Assembly (NCBI GenBank): GCA_030068145.1
Contig: JAPJBO010000362.1
Span: 147,912-211,911, forward strand
Reading direction: 5' to 3'
Length of the DNA stretch: 64,000 nucleotides
Origin: Diplonema papillatum
Taxonomy: Eukaryota > Euglenozoa > Diplonemea > Diplonemida > Diplonemidae
In this document: piece by piece, positions 21,268 through 31,120 of the stretch
Layout of the letters: the number at the start of each line of letters is the position of its first letter
Position numbering within the stretch: position 1 is the stretch's first letter
Position numbers and translations under genes: made by a program
The notes under the pieces: generated by a model
What the model was told of the DNA's origin: nothing
The model's input: only the letters and a program-made list of their open reading frames with translations
The model's database searches: none

Positions 21268-21576
21268 TCATCGTGAAGAAATGAATAGCTGGTTTTGAGT
21301 GTGCGCACTCGGTAGGTTGCCCGCTTCTTCGATGTGACGCCCGAGCACAGACCGCGGCGGTGGCACATCTTGCAGGAACATTTGTAGGTACAACTCCGGG
21401 CCAACACCCCCGCCCGGCGAACGCCGCCCAAGTGCGCAGCCCCCGGCTGCGTCCATCCGGCGCGCGAACCGACGCAAACGCGAAGAAACGAGCGAAGGGT
21501 CGTCGAACGATGGCTCCGGGCACAACGACACCCACTCGTAGGCCGCCTCCGCGGCGGCGCAACAAACGCGTTCCAT
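21268..21576 (-). CDS. Hypothetical protein or exon
   Basis: A 102-codon frame starting at an ATG, with GC-rich third positions like the real genes of the window and a balanced composition (AAYEWVSLCPEPSFDDPS, LYLQMFLQDVPPPRS). An overlapping frame on the same strand (21252-21605) is arginine-rich and looks like a shadow. No family recognised. It could be a terminal exon of a larger gene. Confidence 0.3.
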   Translation of the reverse strand: MERVCCAAAEAAYEWVSLCPEPSFDDPSLVSSRLRRFARRMDAAGGCALGRRSPGGGVGPELYLQMFLQDVPPPRSVLGRHIEEAGNLPSAHTQNQLFISSR

Positions 21577-22064
21577 CTGCTGTGACGTAGACGCGGAGTG
21601 TTCATAGTGTGTTGCTCAGGGTAGTCGAAGGCCTGTCAATCACACTAATGCAACAAATTTGTAGGCGGGGCAAACCAAAGCTGATGCCCCAGGCAGTAAG
21701 GATCGTAAAGCGCGAAGGCAGAGCAAACAGCCTGCACGTTAACCCACAACCTTCCAATCTCCAGGTGGTGCCGCCAGCTTTGCCCGGTGAGCCGAAAGCT
21801 GACACGTGACCATCCACGATCGGCAGGTTTCCAGTGCATCGCAAGGCTTCGGGCGCGCTGCAACCAATAGAGCGGCAAGTCCTACTATCTCGGCAGGTTC
21901 ACCCTCAGTCGTCGGCGTCCTCCCGGAGGTGTTTCAGATGCCGCAAGGTCGCAACGTGGCTCTTGCTGTAGTGCTCCGCAACGCTCTGTATGATGGTTCG
22001 ACTTTATCATGAAGTCTGAAGGTGTCACCTGAGGGGGATCTCAGGGCCGTCCACGCATTCAGCT

Positions 22065-22112
22065 GGGAACTTTTAAGTACAAGGACCACATGGATCAGCA
22101 TGCACGTTGCCC
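22065..22112 (+). repeat. Dispersed 50-bp repeat, diverged copy
   Basis: TTTTAAGTACAAGGACCACATGG then ATCAGCATGCAC matches the repeat at 9095 and 13893 with several substitutions. Confidence 0.7.
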
Positions 22113-23631
22113 ACGGTAATAAGGCCATGAATGCCCGCTTATCCCGTGACGCCTTTTGTGAATTAACGACTGGGTAGAACAATCCCACGGACGGTCCGTT
22201 TGATACTACAGGGCGACAGGACAGAGACACCTCGAAGTTTGAAACGCTTTCTCGAGGGAGACGTTGTCCCCGCTCAGGACGAATTTATTGGCGCATTCTT
22301 CTCGTGAGAGAATGCGACGATCGACGGTCGCTTTTTTTCGGTGGATTTGTACCTTTCCATACGGTGCAATAGTGTCCCGCGCACGTTTTACGGTGCAAAT
22401 TCAGGTCCCTATCTGAAAGGTGAAACTAGGGGGCGTCGATTCACGCTGTCAAAGGACGGAACCCACAACGCAACAATCACCCGAATCAGAGGAGACGTGC
22501 TGAGACCCACATGAAATACACAGGGAACCCACACACGATAAAGCTGGGTTTGCGGGAGCAGCCTTTTTCGAGCCACCTAGAACAAACCCGCTTATTGCGA
22601 TATCCAGGTTCGATGCACAAACCGGGGTTCCCTGCCAGACAACACCCCTAGACGCCTCTTAACCCCTTACCGACCAGCGACCTCCACAGGGGTCGTCAAA
22701 CAGCCCATTTCTTAGATATGCCGGAGTTGGGATAGGTGTGTCGAAAACAGCTTTCAGGGGCAGGAATGAAAGAATATGTGGCGTATCTCTTTATTCCTTA
22801 TTCCCGCCCTTGAACCTCGCAAATCCCGCTCCCCCCATCGAGGAGTCGAGGTGCCAACCTGACATGACCAGGATTTAGACTCAAACCCTGGAAAAAGTCG
22901 AGGGTGCCCGGTCGGTAAGGGGTTAACAAAAATGTGAACATACGTCGTGATAGTTGATGGATGCAGGGGCCAGATCAGCGGAGTTGCGCCGACTGGGATG
23001 TGTGCTGTCTGACGTCACGGCTTTGTCCGTCAGGCGACCAGGGTGCAAGACAGAGAGCGAGGCGAAGTACCTTCTGAGAACCAGCGTTGCGTTGCGGTTC
23101 TCCAGCGCCATCGCGCGCTGACGACGCGCATGCTTGGCACCGAGCTTTCGCCGTCCAGATGCACCATGACCCACGGATTGAAGACACTGCGGAATTGTGT
23201 TTTGGTACGCATACTGCTCGTAATGCTGTCCGGCGTACTTAAGCCGCAGCAGCGTCAAGATTTTTCATGAACATACGCACGAGGGAGCCGTGCAAGCAAA
23301 ACGGAGGATCTAGAGGATTCGGTGACCGCATTTCCCCTGAACTGAAATTGCACGTGGTTTCCCAGGTGACGTTGAATCCTGATCAAGAGGGTCCCACTTT
23401 CCTCACACGCGAGCGCGAAAAGATAGGAGAAAGGCGGAACTGTAGGAAGCTGCGGATCCTTGCTGCCAACCGCATGAGTTGGCCGCGGGAACTGTGAGGA
23501 AAACAAAAAGTACGCAAGAACAAGTGGGGAAAGGAAGCAATGAGTAGAGGAAGCCTTTTCTAGACGGCTTCTTGAAGTCGGTGATTCTTAGCTTTTTTCT
23601 CTGAGCGAGAGGTTTGGTTCGGTCGTTCTCA
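22113..23631. other. Intergenic stretch, no gene seen
   Basis: Nothing recognised. CTTACCGACC-type inverted matches occur near 22662 (CCCCTTACCGACC) and 22908 (GGTCGGTAAGGGG), suggesting a roughly 260-bp terminal-inverted-repeat element between them. Confidence 0.45.
22660..22922. mobile_element. Short TIR element
   Basis: AACCCCTTACCGACC at 22660 and its inverse GGTCGGTAAGGGGTT at 22908-22922 bracket about 263 bp without coding potential. This fits a MITE. No target duplication was confirmed. Confidence 0.55.
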
Positions 23632-26600
23632 CTATTGCATGATGAAGCGACGTGGCGTCTGAGGACATTTGATCTGAAAACAAGGACAAGGTCGGGTGGG
23701 GGCAAGCGGGGTATAGATGTTCTTCGGCGCAACAACGCAAAGGTGTTTTAGCGCTCGTCGCCGTAGTAGTACCAATCGTCGGAGACTTTCGATCACGGGC
23801 ACGGAAAGAGAAAAAGACGGAAACAAACGCGCGCACACCTCCGCACAGCCATGTTGGATGAGGGTTTGGCACTGCCGCCCACGCTTGCACCGCAGCTGCT
23901 TGATGACGTGGCGGGCCCGGTTCAACCTCCACGCCCGTTGGATGACTTTCGCGCTTCGGTCTTCGATCGCCGCCAGTTCGGCGGACAGCTGGTGCAGCAG
24001 CTGGAGAATCGGGTACCCGCAGGGTGGATCGCTCGTGTCAGCAACGAGCACGAGATTGAGCGAGTATCCGGTAGTGGCCTGGCCGGCAGAGAGCCGGGCT
24101 GGCGCGGGATCGACGGCGACACGCGTCTGTTCTCCCGTCGCGGCGGTTATGGATAAACGATATTTCTGGGCTTCTTTCGTTGGCTGAACCCCGACATTTG
24201 CGGATGCCCGGTCTTTCTTCGTCCCTCCTGCGGTTTCAATGCGTAGCTGCAGGGACCGAATCAATGGCGCGCCAATCACATCCAAGACATCCAGCCTGCT
24301 TCCTCGCTCGCCGTGTACGATTTGCTGTCTCGATTCTCCCTCCGCCTTCGTAAGCCCCGATACTTCCCGACCTCTTGTTGCTTCCTCGTCGTCGACTCCG
24401 GGTTCGAGACGCTTCACGACGCTCGCGTCGTCCACGTGCCCGTCGGATGCCCGTCGCCCGCTGCTGGTTTTCGCTTGTACTGCGGTGAGTGATCTTTCGC
24501 CTGAGCCGGAGAGCCGCGGTTCCTGTTGCGACGGTGCCTCTGGTTCTGGTTCTGGACCTTTCGCTTGATCCGTCTGCCCCGACTCGTCCGCGCGATCCAT
24601 CTCGTCTAAGGCCTCGCGCACCAACTTGAACCCGTGCTTGCAGTGCTCCTCTTCGACCCCTGTCACGAGGTCGATAGCAGACTTCGCACAGTCAACACGT
24701 TGCCCAGGGTCCTGCGGCTGCGTGGGTGTTGCGTCGTCGCCACCTTCGACTTGCTGCTGCAGCTCGACCGCAGGTGGAAGGGGCGGGTCGGGAAGGGTTT
24801 TCTCGTCGTTAGGCTGAGCGGTGGAGCTTCCGTGCCCACTTCGTCCCTTGGGCTCCTGCGTTGCGCTGTCTTCTAGTTCCCCTGCGAGTGCGTGTCCCTC
24901 TTCCGGTTCCGGGACTCGCTGCCGGTCTTCCTGCCGGGGTTCGGCCAGGACAGACGAGCCTTCCTCAGTGGCGTCGGGAAGGGTTTTCTCGTCGTTAGGC
25001 TGTTCGGTGGTGCTCGCCCCGTGCCCACTTCGTCCCATGGGCTCCTGCGCTGCGCTGTCATCTGCTTCCAGTCCCCCTGCGAGTGCGTGTCTCTCTTCCG
25101 GTTCCGGGACTCGCTGCCGGTCTTCCTGCCGGGGTTCGGCCTGGACAGACGAGCCTTCCTCCTCAGCGGCCTCGGGGAGACGCGCCCGGAGCTCTCGGGC
25201 AACCGGGCTGGGCGGCTGCGAAGCAACGCTGTCGTCGTGCGTGATGCCCCTGTCTTCCGAAAGATCCGCTCTGCTGGGAGACGGGGATCCGAGGGAGTGG
25301 ACCGGCGTCGTGGCCGCGCTGGCTGGGTGGGGCAGGAACGCGGCTTTGGTGGGCTGCTTCGCGTTGGGCCGGGGGTTCGTGTTCCTGAGGCACGACGCGG
25401 AGGCGTGCATGGAGCGCGGGTAGCCCGCAGAGCTGATCGAGCCGCGCTGGCTGCTCGGGCACTCGTCGTCGGACTGCGACCCGCGGGTTACGCTGGCCCT
25501 CCCGTCGTCGTCGTCGGCTTCGGGCCGTGCGTTTACCCCGTGCTCGCTGATCCTCGACGACCGATGCTGGGTCAGCGACAGAATCTGCACTTCGGCCGCG
25601 CGTTCCAGCGCGGCGAGGCCCGTGTTCTCTTCGGGAGCCGGGTTCGACTGCAGCAGGAGGCGCACGTTCTTTCGCTTCAAGACCGTGATCTGCGCCGACT
25701 CCCCGGACGCGACGCTATTCAGCCGGCGCTGCGTCGTCGTATCATCGAGGCAGCTGGGCTCCGCTGCGAACACGCGTTCCGACGTCGTGTACATAGGCGA
25801 CGTCAGGAACAAGCAGTCGAACGCAGTGCCTGGGTACGTCGGGGAGGCGGCAGATTCGGACGCTTCTGGAATGTACCTACGCACGGACCCGTAGTTGCTT
25901 TGCTTGTCTGTGTCTTGCAGGGACTCCGGGCGGGTTCCCTTCCAGGACTTGAGCTTCTTCATCTGCGACTGGTGGAGCTGCTTGCAAACGTCGTCCTCCT
26001 CTTCGATGTAGTAATCATCCTCGGCCCCGCTTGGGAGAGGCTCGGAGATCATGACGCTCACGACAGAAGTGCGGGAGGCGAGCCCGTTCAACTGAAGCGA
26101 CGCTCTCGCCGGTCTGGAAGGTGGCTGCACGGCTTCCCCTTGTTCGGCGGTGCTTCCCTCAAGAAGAGAGCGAAGAGAGCGGTCTTGGGGAAGTGTGTCG
26201 GTCGGCCCCGGTTGGTCGGCAGATTGGGCATTTTTACCTTCTTGGTTTCCCGTTGACGGCATATCGTCTTCAAGCGCGCTCTGTTCGCCTTCTGCAGAGG
26301 ATCTTTTTCGCGCAGAGTGAGAGGCGGCTTGAGGAAGGGTGTCAGTTGGTCCCATTTGGTCGGAAGGTTGCACACTTCCGTCCTCTTGGTTTCTCGTTGA
26401 CGGCTTATCGTGTTCAACCGCGCTCTGTTCGCCTCCTGAAGATCTTCGCGCAGGGCGAGGGGCGGCTTGAGGAAGGGTGCCAGTAGGCCCCGGTTGGTCT
26501 GAAGGTTGGCGGTCACTTTCATCCTCTTGGTTTCTCGCTGACGGCTTCTCGTGTTCAACTACGCTCCGGCCGCTTCCTGCGGAGGATCTTCGCGCAGGGC

Positions 26601-29142
26601 GAGGGGCGGCTTGCGGAAGGGTGTCGCTCTCACCTTCTTGGGGTTTCGTTGACGGCTTCTCGTGTTCCAACGCGCTCCGTCCGCCTCCTGCAGAAGATCT
26701 TCGCGCAGGGCGAGGGGCGGCTTGCGGAAGGGTGACAGTTGGCCCCGGTTGGTCAGAAGGTGGGGCACATTCATCCTCTTGGTATCTCGCTGACGGCTTC
26801 TCGTGTTCAACCACGCTCCGACCACTTCCTGCGGAGGATCTTCGCACAGGGCGAGGGGCGGCTTGCGGAAGGGCGTCGGTCGGTCCACTTCCGGGGGCTT
26901 GAACGCCGGCAACCGGCAGCTTGCGGTTCCACACGCTCGGTTCGCCCCGCGCCGAGAACGACGCACTGCGGAAGGGGACGGCTTGAGGAGGGGCGTCGGT
27001 CGACCCACTCCCGGGAACCTGAACGCGGGCAGCCGGCAGTTTGCGGTCCAACGCACTCGGTTCGCCCCCGCGGGAGGAGGCGGCTTGCGGAAGGGCGTCG
27101 GTCGGTCCACTCCCGGGGGCTTCAGCCGGCAGCTTGCGGTCCAACGCGCCCTGTTCGCTCCGCGCCGGGGACGACGCGCAGCGAAACGGCGGGGCGCCGG
27201 TCGGTTCCGCCGGCTGAGCCCACCGGCAGAGGTACCTGCGGACCAGCCGCACTCGGTTCCGGACGCGGAGCCGCCCGACGGCCGCCAGCCGCTGCTGCCG
27301 GCGGAGCGCCGCGAACGCCCGCAAACGCAGCCAGAGCACCGCCCGCTCCTGCAGAACGGCCAGGGCCCGCCGCAGGCGGGCCGGGCGGAGCCCAACCCAC
27401 GCGGCGAAGGCCGCAGCGCGAACCCGCCGCTCTGCCGTCGCCCGTATGCCGGCCAGCTTGCGGGTCCTCGCGTCGGCTCTGCCGGCTGTGTGGACGCGCC
27501 ACTGCCGCTGGATGGCGCAGGCCGAGTCGGTGCAGAGCCGCAGGCTCGCCAGCAGCCCTTCGGTCAGGCGCGCGGCGGCGCCCGCGGCGCTGAGGCGGGC
27601 CCTGCCGAACGCCGCGATCGTCGTCGAAGCGAGGCTCTGCCGGACGAAGCCCAGCACCCTCCTCGCCAGCAGCAGCCCCGGCAAAGCTTCCCGCCTGGCC
27701 GCCAGCCCGCGGCCGCAGCTCTGCAGCACCCGGGTCGCCAGCATCCTCCTGTCAAACTCGGACGCGAAGCGGCAGTCAGATACTCCCTCCAGCCTCACCT
27801 TCTGCGGCCGGCCGCCCAGCCCGGCCCCCACGGGGCCCAGGCCGTCCTTTTTCCGGCGCGCAGCTCTCCTCGCCACGTGGCAGCGGAACCCCCGCTGCAC
27901 GGCGCACGCCCCCGCGTGCCGGCGCAGCCACGTGTGGTTCTTGCAGTGCTGGTAGATCCGGCGCTCGGCTTCGACCAGCCGCAGCTCGAGCGTGCTCTGC
28001 TCGTACACCTGCCGGTTTGCCTTGCGCTCCGTCGCAGTCGTCGCCGGGGGGCGCTTCGCGGCGAAGCAGCCGGCAGCCTCCGCACTCGGGGCGGCAGGCG
28101 GTTGCCCACTGACAGCCGAAGCAAGCGGCCTGGCTAGAAGGTGGCGGTGGGCCGCGGTGCACTGTGGATCGCCTTCTTTCTGCGACTGGTCGGGTGGCGC
28201 TTGGTTGCCGGCGGCGTTGGAAACAGACCGGCCCGACGGCTGCGTTGCGTTGCCCTGTGTCTCGCTTCCTTTCTGCGCAGCTTGGGCATCAGCGGATGAC
28301 GCGCCGGTCTGCGCGTTCTGGTCGGGTGGTGCTTGGTTGCTAGCAGCGTTGGAACCAGGCCGGCCCGTCGGCTGGGTTGCGCCGTGGACGATTTCGGCGG
28401 AGGACAGCAAAGCGCAGCCGCTCGGTTCGCTGTTCCCAGCGCCAACCGCCGTCAGACACCCGACGCCAAGCTCGCGCTGTTTCCGCGCGGACGCGGGGTC
28501 GACCGACTCATCAGCACTCCCGTCCGTCTGCGAACGGCCTGCACACCGCGGCCGGGCGGTGCCGTCGGGGCCCGCCTGCTTCGGAAGGGCGTCACCTTCG
28601 ACGCGTCCGGCGCCTTTTTGAGTGCGATTGGCGTCGGACCGTTTGAGGGGTTTTTGAGTCTGCGCGAAGTAGGCGGAGTGGTACTGCGGGGGAGGGCAGG
28701 CGGTACTGGGCTTGCTGGACTTGCCTGCGGGCTTGTCGGTCGTGTCGCTTACGACGCTTCGGGTCAGCCACGTGTTGTACCGCTCGGTTACGTTGCGCCG
28801 TGTGGGGGAGATTTTTATCCCGTCCGCGGAGTGGCACGAGCCGACGCCTTGCGAGCACGGCCGCGCCTGCGACAGCGGCGGCAGGATCTTGTGCCCCGCG
28901 GGGCTGCCGCGCCGGCCGCCCGGCGGGCTGTCGGCGCCGCCTTTTGCCTCGGCCCGCCAGGGCTGCTTCTGCTGCGGCGGCGGGTCGCGGCCCCGGCTGT
29001 CGCGCCAGCCGTTCTCGGACAGCCCGCGCCACTTCTGGTCGACGGCCCGCGAGACTGGGTCTTCCTGGATGGTGTCCCAGCAAGCGCTCGGCAGCGAGGC
29101 ATCGCTGACCAGGTAGCAGTCCGCGCGCTTCTTCGGCTTCAT
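23632..29142 (-). CDS. Giant IQ-motif, repeat-rich protein
   Basis: An uninterrupted frame of about 1836 codons from the ATG at 29142; an upstream GTG extends it by 14. Four IQ-like calmodulin/light-chain-binding motifs are visible: CAVQRGFRCHVARR (~residue 414), VLQSCGRGLAARR (~475), CAIQRQWRVHTAGR (~545) and KVIQRAWRLNRARH (~1735). Residues ~660-1015 are about ten imperfect repeats of roughly 40 residues, built on LPQAAPRPARRSSAGGGRS and EHEKPS. Residues ~1310-1450 hold a longer duplicated block with DEKTLPD and EPRQEDRQRVPEPE. The rest is Ser/Pro/Gln-rich and probably disordered. IQ arrays suggest calmodulin or centrin binding in a cytoskeletal, ciliary or cortical setting, but no motor or enzyme domain is seen. 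The last ~55 residues differ in character and may be intron or 3' UTR read through. No known orthologue recognised. Confidence 0.75.
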   Translation of the reverse strand: MKPKKRADCYLVSDASLPSACWDTIQEDPVSRAVDQKWRGLSENGWRDSRGRDPPPQQKQPWRAEAKGGADSPPGGRRGSPAGHKILPPLSQARPCSQGVGSCHSADGIKISPTRRNVTERYNTWLTRSVVSDTTDKPAGKSSKPSTACPPPQYHSAYFAQTQKPLKRSDANRTQKGAGRVEGDALPKQAGPDGTARPRCAGRSQTDGSADESVDPASARKQRELGVGCLTAVGAGNSEPSGCALLSSAEIVHGATQPTGRPGSNAASNQAPPDQNAQTGASSADAQAAQKGSETQGNATQPSGRSVSNAAGNQAPPDQSQKEGDPQCTAAHRHLLARPLASAVSGQPPAAPSAEAAGCFAAKRPPATTATERKANRQVYEQSTLELRLVEAERRIYQHCKNHTWLRRHAGACAVQRGFRCHVARRAARRKKDGLGPVGAGLGGRPQKVRLEGVSDCRFASEFDRRMLATRVLQSCGRGLAARREALPGLLLARRVLGFVRQSLASTTIAAFGRARLSAAGAAARLTEGLLASLRLCTDSACAIQRQWRVHTAGRADARTRKLAGIRATAERRVRAAAFAAWVGLRPARLRRALAVLQERAVLWLRLRAFAALRRQQRLAAVGRLRVRNRVRLVRRYLCRWAQPAEPTGAPPFRCASSPARSEQGALDRKLPAEAPGSGPTDALPQAASSRGGEPSALDRKLPAARVQVPGSGSTDAPPQAVPFRSASFSARGEPSVWNRKLPVAGVQAPGSGPTDALPQAAPRPVRRSSAGSGRSVVEHEKPSARYQEDECAPPSDQPGPTVTLPQAAPRPARRSSAGGGRSALEHEKPSTKPQEGESDTLPQAAPRPARRSSAGSGRSVVEHEKPSARNQEDESDRQPSDQPGPTGTLPQAAPRPARRSSGGEQSAVEHDKPSTRNQEDGSVQPSDQMGPTDTLPQAASHSARKRSSAEGEQSALEDDMPSTGNQEGKNAQSADQPGPTDTLPQDRSLRSLLEGSTAEQGEAVQPPSRPARASLQLNGLASRTSVVSVMISEPLPSGAEDDYYIEEEDDVCKQLHQSQMKKLKSWKGTRPESLQDTDKQSNYGSVRRYIPEASESAASPTYPGTAFDCLFLTSPMYTTSERVFAAEPSCLDDTTTQRRLNSVASGESAQITVLKRKNVRLLLQSNPAPEENTGLAALERAAEVQILSLTQHRSSRISEHGVNARPEADDDDGRASVTRGSQSDDECPSSQRGSISSAGYPRSMHASASCLRNTNPRPNAKQPTKAAFLPHPASAATTPVHSLGSPSPSRADLSEDRGITHDDSVASQPPSPVARELRARLPEAAEEEGSSVQAEPRQEDRQRVPEPEERHALAGGLEADDSAAQEPMGRSGHGASTTEQPNDEKTLPDATEEGSSVLAEPRQEDRQRVPEPEEGHALAGELEDSATQEPKGRSGHGSSTAQPNDEKTLPDPPLPPAVELQQQVEGGDDATPTQPQDPGQRVDCAKSAIDLVTGVEEEHCKHGFKLVREALDEMDRADESGQTDQAKGPEPEPEAPSQQEPRLSGSGERSLTAVQAKTSSGRRASDGHVDDASVVKRLEPGVDDEEATRGREVSGLTKAEGESRQQIVHGERGSRLDVLDVIGAPLIRSLQLRIETAGGTKKDRASANVGVQPTKEAQKYRLSITAATGEQTRVAVDPAPARLSAGQATTGYSLNLVLVADTSDPPCGYPILQLLHQLSAELAAIEDRSAKVIQRAWRLNRARHVIKQLRCKRGRQCQTLIQHGCAEVCARLFPSFSLSVPVIESLRRLVLLRRRALKHLCVVAPKNIYTPLAPTRPCPCFQIKCPQTPRRFIMQ
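26100..27160 (-). repeat. Coding minisatellite inside the IQ protein
   Basis: About ten tandem units of 100-150 bp are built on GGCGAGGGGCGGCTTGCGGAAGGG-like blocks (plus-strand sense, shown here only in part). Units differ by whole-codon indels, so the frame stays open throughout, which argues that the array is translated. Later units include CTTCTCGTGTTCAAC for the HEKPS module. Confidence 0.85.
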
Positions 29143-29625
29143 GCCTGCCCCATGCACGGCCGCAACGGGAGGAAGGGAAGACACGGTTGCGGCGCTGCGC
29201 GGAGGTCGTCTACAGCGACCCCTCCCCCCCCCCCTGCGCGCTCGCGGAACCCAGCTGCTCTGCTTCTTGAACGCAGAAGAAAGTCGGGTGAGGGTGCTGT
29301 TTTTCTTCGGTGTTCTAGTTTTTGTGTTTCCGACGATTCCTTATGGGCCGTTCAGCGTTTGTATTGCTTTTCGCTTACTTTGCGGAGGAGCGGTCGAAGG
29401 CTCGGATGTCTCCTTCCCTCTACAACGGACCCAGCGTTACGGGGGTTGTAACCCTTCTTCTCTGATGCTGATGGTGCACCGGAGTTTTAGAGTGGGGGGC
29501 TTTTCTTTTCTTCCTTTTGCGCTTGCTTTCTAGTTGCTTTCTTTCATAATCCTCGACGACTTAAGCCCCCGCCCCACCCTTTTTTTTCGCCCTGCTGAGC
29601 ATTGGTTTGGTTCTGTGAATTAAAG

Positions 29626-30524
29626 CCCCCCCAGGCATCTTGTTAAGAACCATCCATCCATCCATCAGCCGGCTGACCCCCCCCCCTCCCCCCTCCCATA
29701 GGCTATTTTCACTGTGGAGGGGGGAGACGCTACCTCTCACACTCGAAGGTGGTCACCACGGTGGGCGGTCAGAAAAAAAAATTTTTGTTTTGCCCCAAAT
29801 ACCCCAAATACCACACTTTGGAAAAATTTTGTGGGCCCACTTTTGCCAGGGAATTTGGACCATTTTACCTTAGAGAATTTGACCACCCAGCCTCCAAGGC
29901 AACTGCACTGTAGAGGGGGGAAAATGTTTCTTGGGTTTGAAGAGCGCGTGGTGCTTGCACCACTGAGGCCAGGTTATTAACCGCGGATTTAGTGAAGGAT
30001 TGTTCAGGAAACGGTCGCGAGCGAAACCCGACCAGGTAACGACCATTTCACTGTCTTCTTTGTTTTGTGAGGGGGGGGGGGGGGTTGCAAGAACGTGCTT
30101 GGAATGGGTATGTGCTCATCATTATCCGGCCATCCGGCCAAAGTGGCTGATCCTTAACAAGAGCGCTGCCCTCCCCCCCCCCCCCAGGCATCTTGTTAAG
30201 AACCATCCATCCATCCATCAGCCGGCTGACCCCCCCCCCCCTCAGGCTATTTTCACTGTGGAGGGGGGAGACGCTACCTGTCACACTCTAAGGTGGTCAC
30301 CACGGTGGGCGGTCAGAAAAAAAAAATTTTTTTTTTGCCCCAAATACCCCAAATACCACACTTTGGAAAATTTTTGTGGGCCCACTTTTGGCAGGGAATT
30401 TTGACCATTTCACCTTAGAGAATTTGACCACCCAGCCTCCAAGGCAACTGCACTGTAGAGGGGGGGGGGGGGGGTCTGGTTTATCCGGCCATCCGGCCAA
30501 AGTGGCTGATCCTTAACAAGAGCG

Positions 30525-30527
<3 letters not shown>
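29626..30527. repeat. Tandemly duplicated AT/C-rich repeat block
   Basis: A roughly 293-bp block (CCAGGCATCTTGTTAAGAAC, a CCAT microsatellite, GGCTATTTTCACTGTGGAGG, then GGCAACTGCACTGTAGAG) occurs at 29626-29918 and again at 30182-30472. Between them lies a segment shared with 34256-34380 (AGGATTGTTCAGGAAACGGT). A CCGGCCATCCGGCCAAAGTG motif follows both units. It looks like a non-coding element duplicated in tandem. Confidence 0.85.

Positions 30528-30557
<30 letters not shown>
30527..30557. repeat. Poly-C tract of about 30 bases
   Basis: A C homopolymer of about 30 bases joins the preceding repeat to a CTCGTACTATTTA sequence. Similar C/G runs punctuate several repeats here (10628, 30070, 43820). 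Confidence 0.9.
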
Positions 30558-30559
<2 letters not shown>

Positions 30560-30690
30560 GTACTATTTAGGCAGTCGTACTATTTAGGTAAATAGTACCC
30601 CCAGCCGCAACGACTTCAGTTTTAGGTCCGGCTAAGAGCGCTCGCTGGACAGGTCCCTTCCCCGTTTTCTCTTTGATGCAGGTGAAGGAC
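30556..30690 (+). repeat. Partial copy of the CTCGTACTATTTA element
   Basis: Shares the palindromic start (TCGTACTATTTAGGCAGTCG, then TAAATAGTAC) and the later CCCCGTTTTCTCTTTGATGC with the fuller copy beginning at 39510. The right end is lost before the LSU fragment. Confidence 0.75.
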
Positions 30691-30992
30691 AGGTGATCCA
30701 GCACAGATGCTCGGCACATGATGTTTTCAGCCCCACACAACAGGTATCTGCTGGCATGACCGCTGCAGATACTCTTCACGCGATGCTATCAGTCCCACAC
30801 AAGTACCGGTATTCCAAATCGCTTGTATCCTTCCCCTTGCCGTCGTTTGTCATACGAGAAGAATGCGTGGAAGAAAACTGTGTGGATCCAAGGCGGGGCC
30901 CCTTCTACAAAAGCTGAGGGCTACTGTTAGGGAACGCACGGGTACCGCTCCTACACTGAATCGATGCAGATGTACCCAATGCCTCCAATCCT

Positions 30993-31120
30993 TCGCTTTA
31001 CCTGGGCGTAGTGAGGGAAAAAACTTCGGAGTGAACCAGCTACGTTAACACCGCAACGGACCTTCACCAGGGTTTCCTCCGACTGCATCCTACCCAGGCA
31101 TAGCTCACCATCTTTCGGTC
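30993..31120 (-). rRNA. LSU rRNA fragment, minus strand (domain II)
   Basis: Read on the minus strand from 31120: GACCGAAAGATGGTGAGCTA, then TGCCTG, GGAGGAAACCCTGGTGAAGG and, after a junction, AGCTGGTTC, CCGAAGTTT, TCCCTCA and GGTAAAGCGAA. These follow the eukaryotic LSU order CCCGAAAGATGGTGAACTATGCC ... AGAGGAAACTCTGGTGGAGG ... AGCTGGTTCC-CCGAAGTTTCCCTCA. About 55 nt that normally lie before AGCTGGTTC, including the conserved GGGCGAAAGACTAATCGAACC, are missing. Homology may extend to about 30930. The orientation is opposite to the other rRNA pieces, so it cannot share a transcript with them. Confidence 0.87.

Noticed and set aside
24892..28137. 444- and 454-codon plus-strand frames over the IQ protein
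   Set aside because: Low-complexity shadows of the coding repeats; the minus frame contains the IQ motifs.
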